Below the pieces are notes generated by a model that searched no databases, was not told where the DNA came from, and saw only the letters and a list, made by a program, of their open reading frames with translations. Below, piece by piece: positions 14,837-23,900 of a DNA stretch of 41,895 nt. Source of the DNA: an uncultured Burkholderiales bacterium (GTDB lineage: Bacteria > Pseudomonadota > Gammaproteobacteria > Burkholderiales > Burkholderiaceae_E); assembly GCA_903903975.1 (NCBI GenBank), contig CAIVAS010000102.1:1-41895 (forward strand). Reading direction: 5' to 3'. Position numbers and translations under genes: made by a program. Position 1 is the stretch's first letter. Each line of letters opens with the position of its first letter.

Positions 14837-17107
14837 ATGTCGACACGCCGGAATTTCATCCTGGGAACGATTGCGGCGGTCGGCGGTCTGACGATCGGCT
14901 GGGGCCTGCTGCCGGTACGACAGCGCCTGATGCCGTCGGCCTTGCCGCCGGTAGCGCCAGGGCAACTGGCCTTCAATGGCTGGGTCAGCCTGGGCACTGA
15001 TGGCACGGTCACGGTTCTGATGTCGAAATCGGAGATGGGGCAGGGTATCCATACCGGGCTGGCCATGCTGCTGGCCGACGAGCTCGATGCCGACTGGGCG
15101 CAGGTCCGCACCGGGTATACCGGCATCGATCCGATCTACAACAACATCGCGTCAACCGTCGACGGCTTGCCCTTTCATCCCGACGATGAGGGCAGCGTCA
15201 AGCGCTTTGCCGGCTGGATGACCGCCAAGGCGATGCGCGAGTTCGGCGTGATGATGACCGGCGGCTCATCGAGCATGAAAGACCTCTGGATGCCGATGCG
15301 TCAGGCGGGCGCCAGCGCTCGGGCGATGCTGGTGGGGGCTGCAGCCGACCTGTGGGGCGTGCCGGCAGCCGACATCACCGTGGCGAGCGGTCAGGTCAGT
15401 CATTCGTCCGGCCGCAAGGCAGGTTTTGGCGAACTGGTCCAGGCCGCGGCGAAGCGGCCGGTTCCGACCGAGGTCCGCTTGAAGGACGTGTCGGCCTTCA
15501 CCTTGATCGGCAAGCCTTTGCATCGCCTCGACGGGCCGGTCAAGTCGGACGGTCGCGCGGGCTTCGGCATCGATGTGGTTCGCCCGGGCATGCTCTACGC
15601 GAGCGTGCTGATGTGTCCGACGCTGGGCGGCAAGGTGAAGTCCTTCGATGCCGGCAAGGCAGCAGGCTTGAAAGGCGTGAAAAAGGTGATCGAGGTGGCG
15701 GGTCATCATGGCGGCACCGGCGGCGTGGCGGTGATTGCCGACAATCCGTGGCGGGCGATGAAGGCGCTCGAGCAGGTGCAGGTCTCCTGGGACGAGGGTG
15801 CCGCCGCCGCGGTGTCGAGCGCCGATATCTTTGCGCGGCTTGCCGCAGCGCTGGACAGCGGCAAAGGCTATGCGTTCAGGAAAGTCGGCGATGCCGATGG
15901 CGCGATGGCGGTCGCGGCGAAAAAGCTGTCTGCCGAATACCGGGCACCGTATCTGGCTCATGCAGCGCTTGAGCCGATGAACTGCACGGTGCAGGTCAGT
16001 GATGGCCGGGCGACCGCCTGGGTCTCGACCCAGGTGCCCGATCTGGCCCGGCGCGCGGTGGCCAAGGCAACCGGTCTGGCCCCCGACAAGGTTGATATCC
16101 AGGTCCAGTATCTCGGTGGCGGATTCGGGCGCCGGCTCGATGTCGACTACATCGGCCAGGCAGCCGCGATTGCGATGGCCGCCGACGGCGCGCCGGTGCA
16201 GACGCTCTGGTCGCGTGAGCAGGACATGACGCATGACTTCTATCGACCGGCGACGCTCGCCCGTTTCGAGGCGGGCTTCGATGCGCAGGGGCGTCTGAGC
16301 GCCTGGCGAAACCTGTCAGCGGGTCAGGCGATCGTGCCGGCGGTGCTGGGCCGCATTTTCGATCTGCCGGTGGGCGGTCCGGACAAGACCACCAGCGAAG
16401 GGGCCTTCGATCAGCCGTATGAGTTTGCGGCGGCGCGAATCTCGCACGAGGCGACGGTCGAGCCGGTTCCGGTCGGCTTCTGGCGCTCGGTCGGCCATTC
16501 GCATCAGGCCTTCTTCAATGAATGCTTCATGGACGAAGTGGCTGGTGCTGCGGGTCAGGATCCGATGGCGTTTCGGGCCGGCTTGCTGCAGCGTCATCCC
16601 CGTCATCTGAAGGTGCTGCAGCGGGCGGCCGAGCTCGGCGGCTGGGGTTCGCCCTTGCTGATCGACAGCGAGGGCGGCAAGCGCGGTCGGGGTATCGCGC
16701 TGCATGAATCCTTCGGCTCGATCGTGGCGCAGGTGGCCGAGGTCACGGTGAGTCGCGACAGGCAGATCCGCGTCGACCGGGTGGTCTCTGTGATCGACTG
16801 CGGTTATCCGGTGAACCCGAATCTCATCCGCCAACAGGCCGAAAGCAGCGTGGTGTTCGGTTTGAGCGCGGCGCTGCACGGCGAGATCACGATCGACAAG
16901 GGGCAGGTGAAGCAGTCGAACTTTCATGACTACAAGGTGCTGCGCATGAGTGACGCGCCGGTGGTCGAGACCGAGATCATCGCCTCGACGGCGGCGCCTG
17001 AGGGTGTTGGCGAGCCGATGGTGCCGCCGGTGGCTGCAGCGGTTGCCAATGCGGTGTTCGTCGCGACCGGGCAGCGCCTGCGGTCGTTACCGCTGAAGCT
17101 CGCCTGA
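14837..17107 (+). CDS. iorB: Aldehyde/isoquinoline dehydrogenase large subunit (molybdopterin-binding, Tat-exported)
   Basis: This 756-residue protein belongs to the xanthine dehydrogenase family and resembles IorB, the molybdenum subunit of isoquinoline 1-oxidoreductase and related periplasmic aldehyde dehydrogenases. The N-terminus STRRNFILGTIAAVGGL is a twin-arginine signal. MSKSEMGQGIHTGLAMLLADE and the GGGFGRR glycine motif are cofactor-binding regions. Glu726 in GVGEPMVPP is the likely catalytic glutamate. Such enzymes normally need a small 2Fe-2S subunit (IorA), often encoded next to the large subunit and followed by a cytochrome. None is within several kilobases here. The start at 14837 is chosen for the Tat signal; an AGGA lies just upstream. 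Confidence 0.9.
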   Translation: MSTRRNFILGTIAAVGGLTIGWGLLPVRQRLMPSALPPVAPGQLAFNGWVSLGTDGTVTVLMSKSEMGQGIHTGLAMLLADELDADWAQVRTGYTGIDPIYNNIASTVDGLPFHPDDEGSVKRFAGWMTAKAMREFGVMMTGGSSSMKDLWMPMRQAGASARAMLVGAAADLWGVPAADITVASGQVSHSSGRKAGFGELVQAAAKRPVPTEVRLKDVSAFTLIGKPLHRLDGPVKSDGRAGFGIDVVRPGMLYASVLMCPTLGGKVKSFDAGKAAGLKGVKKVIEVAGHHGGTGGVAVIADNPWRAMKALEQVQVSWDEGAAAAVSSADIFARLAAALDSGKGYAFRKVGDADGAMAVAAKKLSAEYRAPYLAHAALEPMNCTVQVSDGRATAWVSTQVPDLARRAVAKATGLAPDKVDIQVQYLGGGFGRRLDVDYIGQAAAIAMAADGAPVQTLWSREQDMTHDFYRPATLARFEAGFDAQGRLSAWRNLSAGQAIVPAVLGRIFDLPVGGPDKTTSEGAFDQPYEFAAARISHEATVEPVPVGFWRSVGHSHQAFFNECFMDEVAGAAGQDPMAFRAGLLQRHPRHLKVLQRAAELGGWGSPLLIDSEGGKRGRGIALHESFGSIVAQVAEVTVSRDRQIRVDRVVSVIDCGYPVNPNLIRQQAESSVVFGLSAALHGEITIDKGQVKQSNFHDYKVLRMSDAPVVETEIIASTAAPEGVGEPMVPPVAAAVANAVFVATGQRLRSLPLKLA

Positions 17108-17180
17108 AGGCTTGAGGGAAATTCTCTTCTGACCCTGATTTTTCCTGATTTTTCGGAAATGTCTTACGACCCCAATTAAT

Positions 17181-18758
17181 TCAGCGCAGCCGGGTGGCCA
17201 GGGCGTGGGTCGTGCGGTCGAGCCCTTGTCCGGAGCCGCCCGCCAGCAGCGATTCGACTTCGCCCGCCAGCACCTTGCCCAGCTCGACGCCGAACTGATC
17301 GAAGGGATTGATGCCGAGCACCACCGCCGCGGTAAAGGTGGCGTGCTCGTAGCAGGCCAGCAGCGCGCCGAGCGCCTGGGCATCGAGCTGCGCAATGATC
17401 AGCATCGAACTCGGTCGATTGCCCGGAAAATACCGGTGCGGGTCGTCAGAGGTCTTGCCGATGGCCAGCGCCGCTGACTGCGCGAGGCAGTTGGCCACCA
17501 GGATTCGATGGCGATCGTCATCGGCACCCAGGGCATTGGCGCGACTGCGCCGCGCGACGATGAAGTCGACCGGCACGATGTCCGGTCCCTGATGAAGCTG
17601 CTGAAAATAAGAATGCTGCGCATTCGTGCCGGACGTGCCCCAGATCACCGGTGAGGTCTTGAGCGCAACCGCGCCGCCGGCAAGCGCAGCCGACTTGCCG
17701 TTACTCTCCATCACCAGTTGCTGCAGCCAGGCCGGCAACAGTCGCAGGCGCTCGGCATAAGGCACCACGGCCTGCGACGACAGACCGAGAAACGACCGGT
17801 TCCAGACCGAGATCAGGCCGATGCGCGCCGGCAGGTTCTCTGACAGCGGCGCATCACGAAAATGCCGGTCGATCAGCGCCGCGCCATCGAGCAGGGCATC
17901 GAAGGTCTCGACACCGCAAGCCACTGCCACGCCAAAACCGACGCTCGACCACAGTGAATACCGCCCGCCAACCCCCTCCCGGAAGGTGAGCATCAGCGAA
18001 TCAAGGATGCCCCAGCGCCGTGCGACCTCGGGTGCCGCGGTGATGCCGATGAGCTGTGCGGCCAGACCGCTCCGGGGACATCCGCCGGCGAGCAGCCAGC
18101 CGCGTGCCGCCGCTGCATTGGCGAGCGTCTCGCGGGTGGTGAAGGTCTTGGAGATGACGGCAAAGGCGGTCGTGTCGGCCACCAGCCCGCGCAGTTCGCG
18201 CTCGAGGTCATCCGGGTCGACATTGGCGACGAAGCGCACATCGAAATCGCCCTCGCTTGTCAGGGCATCGCAGACCAGGCGGGGTCCGAGATCGGAGCCA
18301 CCGATGCCGAGGCAGACCAGGGTGGAAATCGGCATTCCGCGAAAGCCGCGCAATTCGCCGCGACGGATGCGACCGGCGAGTTCGGCCATGCGCTGACGTT
18401 CGAGCGCGACCGCTGCCGCAAGCTCGGGGCCGCCGCCGACGCCGCGCAGCACGGTGTGCAGCGCGGGGCGCTGTTCGGTCGGGTTGACGACACGGCCTGC
18501 GAAGAGGTCGTTGCGCGAAGTTGCAAAGCCGCAGCGCAGCGCCCAGTCCTCGAGATCGCGCAGCACCGCGGTGTCGATGCGCTGGCGCGCGAAGTCGGCG
18601 TGAATCGGGCCGGCATCGAGCGCCAGGCGTGTCGATCGGTCGGGGTCGTCGCGAAGCAGATCGCGCAAGGCAAGCGTCTGAAGACGCGCAGCATGCGCCT
18701 GCAGCGACGCGATCTCAGGCGGGGCGATTGGTCCTGGTTCGTGGGAGGCTGCAGTCAT
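17181..18758 (-). CDS. pgi: Glucose-6-phosphate isomerase
   Basis: This enzyme interconverts glucose 6-phosphate and fructose 6-phosphate in glycolysis and gluconeogenesis. From ATG 18758 it has 525 residues, the usual length. The signature GGRYSLWSSVGFGVAVACG, the MESNGKSA segment with the catalytic Glu, GTNAQHSYFQQLHQG with the catalytic His, and the C-terminal NPFDQFGVELGK with the catalytic Lys are all present. The start codon overlaps, on the opposite strand, an ATG of the divergent alkA frame (shared CATG at 18756-18759). An extension upstream to 18920 exists but runs through alkA coding sequence. It converges with the molybdopterin enzyme gene. Confidence 0.95.
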   Translation of the reverse strand: MTAASHEPGPIAPPEIASLQAHAARLQTLALRDLLRDDPDRSTRLALDAGPIHADFARQRIDTAVLRDLEDWALRCGFATSRNDLFAGRVVNPTEQRPALHTVLRGVGGGPELAAAVALERQRMAELAGRIRRGELRGFRGMPISTLVCLGIGGSDLGPRLVCDALTSEGDFDVRFVANVDPDDLERELRGLVADTTAFAVISKTFTTRETLANAAAARGWLLAGGCPRSGLAAQLIGITAAPEVARRWGILDSLMLTFREGVGGRYSLWSSVGFGVAVACGVETFDALLDGAALIDRHFRDAPLSENLPARIGLISVWNRSFLGLSSQAVVPYAERLRLLPAWLQQLVMESNGKSAALAGGAVALKTSPVIWGTSGTNAQHSYFQQLHQGPDIVPVDFIVARRSRANALGADDDRHRILVANCLAQSAALAIGKTSDDPHRYFPGNRPSSMLIIAQLDAQALGALLACYEHATFTAAVVLGINPFDQFGVELGKVLAGEVESLLAGGSGQGLDRTTHALATRLR

Positions 18759-18791
18759 GTCCGAATATGGCGAGCGCTTAGGTTGGAGCAA

Positions 18792-18804
18792 GCGGATAAT
18801 CCGC
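18792..18804. promoter_or_regulatory. Palindrome between pgi and alkA
   Basis: GCGGATAATCCGC is a perfect 6+1+6 inverted repeat just upstream of the preferred alkA start (18817) and 34 bases from the pgi start. It may be an operator in this very short divergent region. It would lie inside the coding sequence if alkA started at 18757. The role is inferred only. Confidence 0.25.
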
Positions 18805-18816
18805 TCCATGTCAGGG

Positions 18817-20397
18817 ATGCTGCCACAAACCACCGACGCTGCCTTGTACTGGCAGATGCTTCGCGCGCGGGACGCCCGTTTCGATGGGCGCTTCTTCGTG
18901 GGCGTGACCAGCACTGGCATCTACTGCCGGCCGATCTGCACCGCCAGGACACCGCGTCGCGAGAATTGCCGCTTTTATTCGAGCGCAGCCGCGGCAGAGC
19001 ACGCCGGCTTTCGGCCCTGTCTGCGCTGTCGCCCCGAGTTGGCGCCGGGTCATTCGAGTGTTGATGCCAGTGCCCGGCTCGCGCAGTCGGCGGCGGCGAT
19101 GATTGAAGATGGCGCACTCACGGTCGGTGGCCTGCCCGAGATCGCGCGGCAACTCGGTGTGACCGACCGCCATCTGCGGCGGGTTTTCGATGCGCAGTTC
19201 GGCGTCTCGCCCATCGACTATGCCCAGACGCAACGGCTGCTGCTGGCCAAAAGGCTGCTGACCGACACCGCCTTGCCAGTGACCGACGTGGCGCTTGCTG
19301 CCGGCTTTTCGAGTCTGCGCCGCTTCAACGACTGCTTCGTGCGTCGCTATCGGCTGGCACCCTCCGGCCTTCGCCGTGCGGCCCGACCGGCCCACGCCGG
19401 CGACGACGGCATCCTGCAGTGCCGGCTGGCCTATCGGCCGCCACTCGACTGGTTGTGGGTGACCGAATTTTTGGGCCGCAGGGCGATTGATGGTGTCGAG
19501 TACGTCGATGTTCCACCGCCTGTCGAGAGGCGTGGTCGTGGACCGTCCCGAGAGCACCGTGGTTTGCCGGTCTATCGGCGCATCGTGAGACTGCCCGCAC
19601 CCGGGGGCGGTCATCGCATCGGATGGATCGAGGTCGCCCAGCCTGCAGGTCGGGCCGCGGCGCGGCATGTGCTCGAGGTGCGGATCGATGCCGCGCTGGT
19701 GGGCGTGATCCCGGCGGCACTCGGACGAGTGCGCCGCGCTTTCGATCTCGGCGCACGACCCGACGAGGTGGCGCAGGCCCTGGGTGATCTGGCGGCCGGC
19801 TTCGAGGGCGTGCGATTGCCGGGGGCGTTTGATGGCTTCGAGATTGCGGTGCGGGCGATCCTCGGCCAGCAGGTGACGGTGAAGCAGGCCAGTGTGCTGA
19901 CCGGCCGATTTGCAGTCGCCTTCGGCGAGCCGGTCGCCACACCCTGGCCCGAGTTGTCGCGGGCGTTTCCATCGGCCGCGGCAGTGGCCGTGCTGTCGGC
20001 TGAGGCGATCGGTGCGCTCGGCGTGACCCGGCAGCGCTCGCGCACCCTGATTGCTCTGGCCCGAGCCGTCGCCGATGAGGGGCTGATGCTTGAATCGGGG
20101 GTCGATGCCGATGCCACCATCGCGCGCCTGAAAGCGGTGCCCGGTATCGGCGACTGGACCGCCCACTACATCGCCATGCGTGCGCTTGGCTGGCCGGATG
20201 CGTTCCCGGCGGCCGATGTCGGAGTGATGAAGGCGCTGGGTGTCACCACGCCGCGCGCGGCGATCGCCGCGGCCGAGGTCTGGCGGCCCTGGCGCGGCTA
20301 TGCGGTGATGCATTTGTGGCGCTCGCTGACGGTGGCTTCGGCGCTGAGGCAGGCCGCATCCTCAAACCTCAATGCTGAACAGGAGCACTCCTCATGA
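18817..20397 (+). CDS. alkA: Ada-type regulator / AlkA 3-methyladenine DNA glycosylase fusion
   Basis: Three modules are visible, numbered from ATG 18817. First is an Ada zinc domain with Cys37, Cys41, Cys68 and Cys71, equivalent to the methyl-phosphotriester acceptor set of E. coli Ada. Second is an AraC-type helix-turn-helix (about 90-180). Third is an AlkA glycosylase with a helix-hairpin-helix ([18 protein letters not shown]) and catalytic Asp467 in FPAADVG. It should sense methylated DNA, activate the adaptive response and excise alkylated bases. The upstream ATG 18757 has a strong GGAGG eight bases before it, but would add 20 atypical residues and overlap the pgi start. The gene overlaps ogt by four bases. 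The O6-methyltransferase domain missing from this fusion is supplied by ogt. Confidence 0.92.
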   Translation: MLPQTTDAALYWQMLRARDARFDGRFFVGVTSTGIYCRPICTARTPRRENCRFYSSAAAAEHAGFRPCLRCRPELAPGHSSVDASARLAQSAAAMIEDGALTVGGLPEIARQLGVTDRHLRRVFDAQFGVSPIDYAQTQRLLLAKRLLTDTALPVTDVALAAGFSSLRRFNDCFVRRYRLAPSGLRRAARPAHAGDDGILQCRLAYRPPLDWLWVTEFLGRRAIDGVEYVDVPPPVERRGRGPSREHRGLPVYRRIVRLPAPGGGHRIGWIEVAQPAGRAAARHVLEVRIDAALVGVIPAALGRVRRAFDLGARPDEVAQALGDLAAGFEGVRLPGAFDGFEIAVRAILGQQVTVKQASVLTGRFAVAFGEPVATPWPELSRAFPSAAAVAVLSAEAIGALGVTRQRSRTLIALARAVADEGLMLESGVDADATIARLKAVPGIGDWTAHYIAMRALGWPDAFPAADVGVMKALGVTTPRAAIAAAEVWRPWRGYAVMHLWRSLTVASALRQAASSNLNAEQEHSS

Positions 20398-20930
20398 ACC
20401 ATGCCCTGCTGCCGAGCCCGCTCGGCCCGATCGCGCTGGCCTTCGATGCCGGCGCGCTGACCGGCCTGTATTTCGATGGCCAGAAGCATCAGCCTGCGGT
20501 CACGACATTCGGCCCGCGACAGGATGACAATCCGCTTGCAAAGCGGATAGCCGCGCTGCTTGAACGCTATTTCAAAGGCGATCAGGTCGAACTCGATCTG
20601 CCGCTTGCGATGCACGGCACGCCCTTTCAGCGCAAGGTCTGGGCCGCGCTGCAAACCATCGGCCGCGGCCGCACCAGTACTTATGGTGAGCTTGCCCGGC
20701 AGATCGGCTCGCCTGCGGCCGTGCGGGCGGTGGGCGCGGCGGTCGGCCGTAATCCGGTATCGATCTTCGTGCCCTGTCACCGGGTGATCGGCCGCGACGG
20801 TTCGCTGACCGGCTATGCCGGCGGCCTCGAGCGCAAGCAGCATCTGCTGGCGCTCGAAGGTGTGCTGCCCGCCGCCTCGCTTACGCTGCCCGGGATGCGA
20901 TCGCTGCCCGTGACGCCAGAAACTCGCTGA
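20394..20930 (+). CDS. ogt: Methylated-DNA--protein-cysteine methyltransferase
   Basis: This 178-residue suicide repair protein transfers methyl groups from O6-methylguanine or O4-methylthymine to its own cysteine. The acceptor is Cys128 in PCHRVIG. The upstream [24 protein letters not shown] and the downstream [13 protein letters not shown] are standard for the family. It is coupled to alkA by an ATGA overlap, so alkA-ogt forms an adaptive-response operon. The last 50 bases overlap the 3' end of uvrA on the opposite strand. The C-terminal tail of about 20 residues beyond the conserved core is encoded in that overlap. Confidence 0.95.
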   Translation: MNHALLPSPLGPIALAFDAGALTGLYFDGQKHQPAVTTFGPRQDDNPLAKRIAALLERYFKGDQVELDLPLAMHGTPFQRKVWAALQTIGRGRTSTYGELARQIGSPAAVRAVGAAVGRNPVSIFVPCHRVIGRDGSLTGYAGGLERKQHLLALEGVLPAASLTLPGMRSLPVTPETR

Positions 20931-23900
20931 GTACCCGTCCGGTATGGCTCGAGGCTCGCGCCGCCAGATCGAGCGGTGGCCCGACCTCGACGATGCGTCC
21001 ACCGCCGTCGCCGCCCTCCGGGCCGAGATCGATGATCCAGTCGGCCTCTGCCCAGATGTCGATGTCGTGTTCGATCACCACCAGCGTGTTGCCGGCATCG
21101 ACCAGCCGGTGCAGCACGCGGATGAGCTTTTCGACGTCGGCCATGTGCAGGCCGACCGTGGGTTCATCGAGCACATAAAGCGTGTGCACCGGGTTATATC
21201 GCGAGGCGGCGCTTGCGCCGAGGTCACGAACCTTGGCCAGTTCGGTGACCAGCTTGATGCGCTGCGATTCGCCGCCCGACAGCGTCGGACTCGGCTGGCC
21301 GAGGGTGAGATAGCCCAGGCCGACATCCTGCAGCAGCTTGAGCGGATGCTCGATCGAGCGATGCGCCGAAAAGTAGATCACTGCCTCGTCGACGCTCATC
21401 GACAGCACCTCGCCGACATTCTTGCCGCGCATCGTGACCTGCAGGGTCTCGCGGTTGAAGCGCTGGCCGGCGCAGACATCGCAGACCACCTTCACATCGG
21501 GCAGGAAACTCATCTCGATGGTCTTGACGCCCTGTCCTTCGCAGGCCGGGCAGCGGCCGGCGCCGGTGTTGAACGAGAACCGGGCCGCCTCGTAGCCGCG
21601 CACGCGTGCCTCGGTGGTGTCGGCAAAGAGCTTGCGGATCGCATCCCAGAAACCGACATAGGTGGCCGGGCAGGAACGCGGTGTCTTGCCGATTGGGGTC
21701 TGGTCGACCTCGAGCACCCGGCCGATCGGCTCGGTCCCCTCGATGGCATCACAGCCGATCGGCGCCGCCAGCAATGACAGCGCCTTGTCGGCACCGGCGC
21801 GACCGCTGTTGCGCGCGGTGACCACCGCATAAAGATTGGCCAGCACGACATCTCGCGCAAAGCTCGATTTGCCTGAGCCTGACACGCCGGTGACCACCGT
21901 GAGCCGGCCCAGTGGCAGACGGGCATCGAAGCCCTGCAGATTGTGCAGTCGCGCGCCGCGCACGGTGATCGCCGGCCCGTCGGCGGCAACCGGGCGGGCC
22001 GGCTGCAGCGGATGCTGGAGCGGATGGGCGAGAAAGCGCCCGGTGAGGCTGTCGGGATGCGCGGCGAGCGTTGCATGCGTGCCCGAGGCGACGATATATC
22101 CGCCCAAGCGCCCGGCGCCTGGGCCGATATCGATCACATTGTCGGCACGGCGGATGGTGTCTTCATCATGCTCGACCACCAGCAGGGTATTGCCCTTGTC
22201 GCGCAGTGCGACCAGGGTGTCGAGCAGCACCTGGTTGTCGCGCGGATGCAGGCCGATCGTGGGCTCGTCGAGCACATAGCAGACACCCTGCAAATTGGAG
22301 CCCAATTGGGCCGCCAGCCGGATGCGCTGCGCCTCGCCGCCCGACAGGGTGGGCGCGGCACGCGCCAGCGACAGATAGCCCAGCCCGACATCCGACAGGA
22401 ACTGCAGACGCGAGCCGATCTCGGCCAGGATGTCGCGGGCGATCTCGGCCGATCGCCCCTCGAAGCCCACGCCGTCGAGCCAGCGCCGGGTGGCATCGAC
22501 CGGCATGCCGGTCAGTGCGGTAATCGACTGGCCCTGCAGCCGCACCGCGAGCGCCACGCGATTGAGACGCTGTCCGTCGCAGGACGGGCAGGCGGCGCTG
22601 CCGTATTCGATGCCGGCATCGGTGGCGCCTTCCATGCCGGGGGTGAGTTCGTCGGTGCGGATCTTGCCGATGGTTTCGAGCCCGGCGCCCAGGCACGCGG
22701 TGCACCAGCCGTGCTTGGAGTTGAAGGAGAACAGGCGCGGGTCGAGCTCGGCAAAGCTGGTGCCGCAGGTGCCGCAGGCGCGCTGGGTGGAATGGATCGC
22801 GGTGTGCATCGCAGCGTTGGCGCCGGTCGGGTCACCGGCATCGATGGCTGCCTTGAGCGCATCGAGGCCGGTGGCGACCTTGATGATCCCCTTGCCGAAC
22901 GCGAGTGCCGAGCGCAAGGCGTCGCGCAGTTCGGGTTCGCGGTGCGGCGAGACCACCAGATCGGCCACCGGCAGATCGATGTCGTGCTCGGCATAGCGGT
23001 CGATGCGCGGCCACTTGCCGGTCGGCAGGAAGGCACCGTCGACACGCAGATGGGTGAAGCCCTTGGCCGCCGCCCACTTGGCGAGGTCGGTATAGATGCC
23101 CTTGCGTCCGACCACCAGCGGGGCCAGCAGCCCGATGCGCTCGCCGCGGTGCTCGCGCAGGATGCGCGCGGCGATCGCGTCGAAAGACTGCGGCTCGATG
23201 CGGCTGTCGCAGGTCGGGCAATGCTGGGTGCCGAGCTTGACGTAGAGCAGCCGCAAAAAGTGATAGATCTCGGTGAGCGTGGCCACCGTGCTCTTGCGTC
23301 CGCCGCGACTGGTGCGCTGCTCGATCGCGACCGTCGGCGGAATGCCGAAGACGCCGTCGACATCGGGCCGAGAGGCTGGCTGCACGAACTGGCGCGCATA
23401 AGCATTGAGCGACTCGAGATAGCGGCGCTGACCTTCGCCGAAAATCACATCGAAGGCCAGGGTTGATTTGCCGCTGCCCGAGACACCGGTGATCACGGTG
23501 AACTGGTTGCGCGGCACCTCGACATCGACATTCTTCAGATTGTGCTCACGGGCGTTGTGCACGACGATCGCATCACGCGCCCGGTTGCGCAGGCGGGTCT
23601 GCAGCGGCACGCCGTAATCGGTCTCGCCGGCAGGATCGCCGATGCGATGCGCGGTGGCGGCGATCGTCGCGCCGGCATCGTCTGCGTGCAGCACGGCCAG
23701 GGCCGACGCACCGGCTGCCGATCGATCCGGCGCCGCCGCAATCGTCGCCGACTCGGCCATCTGAACCTGATACTCGCGCAACGAGCGGCCGGTCACACTC
23801 AGGGGATGCGCCGCAATCGTCTGCGGTGTGCCCACTGCCACCACTTCGCCGCCGGCGTCGCCGCCGTCCGGGCCGAGGTCGATCAGCCAGTCGGAGGCAC

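Noticed and set aside
15266-16234. A 322-codon minus-strand frame opposite the molybdopterin enzyme
   Set aside because: It is an antisense shadow without conserved segments.
17134-17153. Two tandem CCTGATTTTT units after the molybdopterin enzyme gene, considered as a terminator
   Set aside because: The T-runs are present, but only a four-base stem can be drawn upstream, too weak to call a terminator.
18811-20313. A 500-codon minus-strand frame opposite alkA
   Set aside because: It is a shadow frame; alkA on the plus strand has all its motifs.
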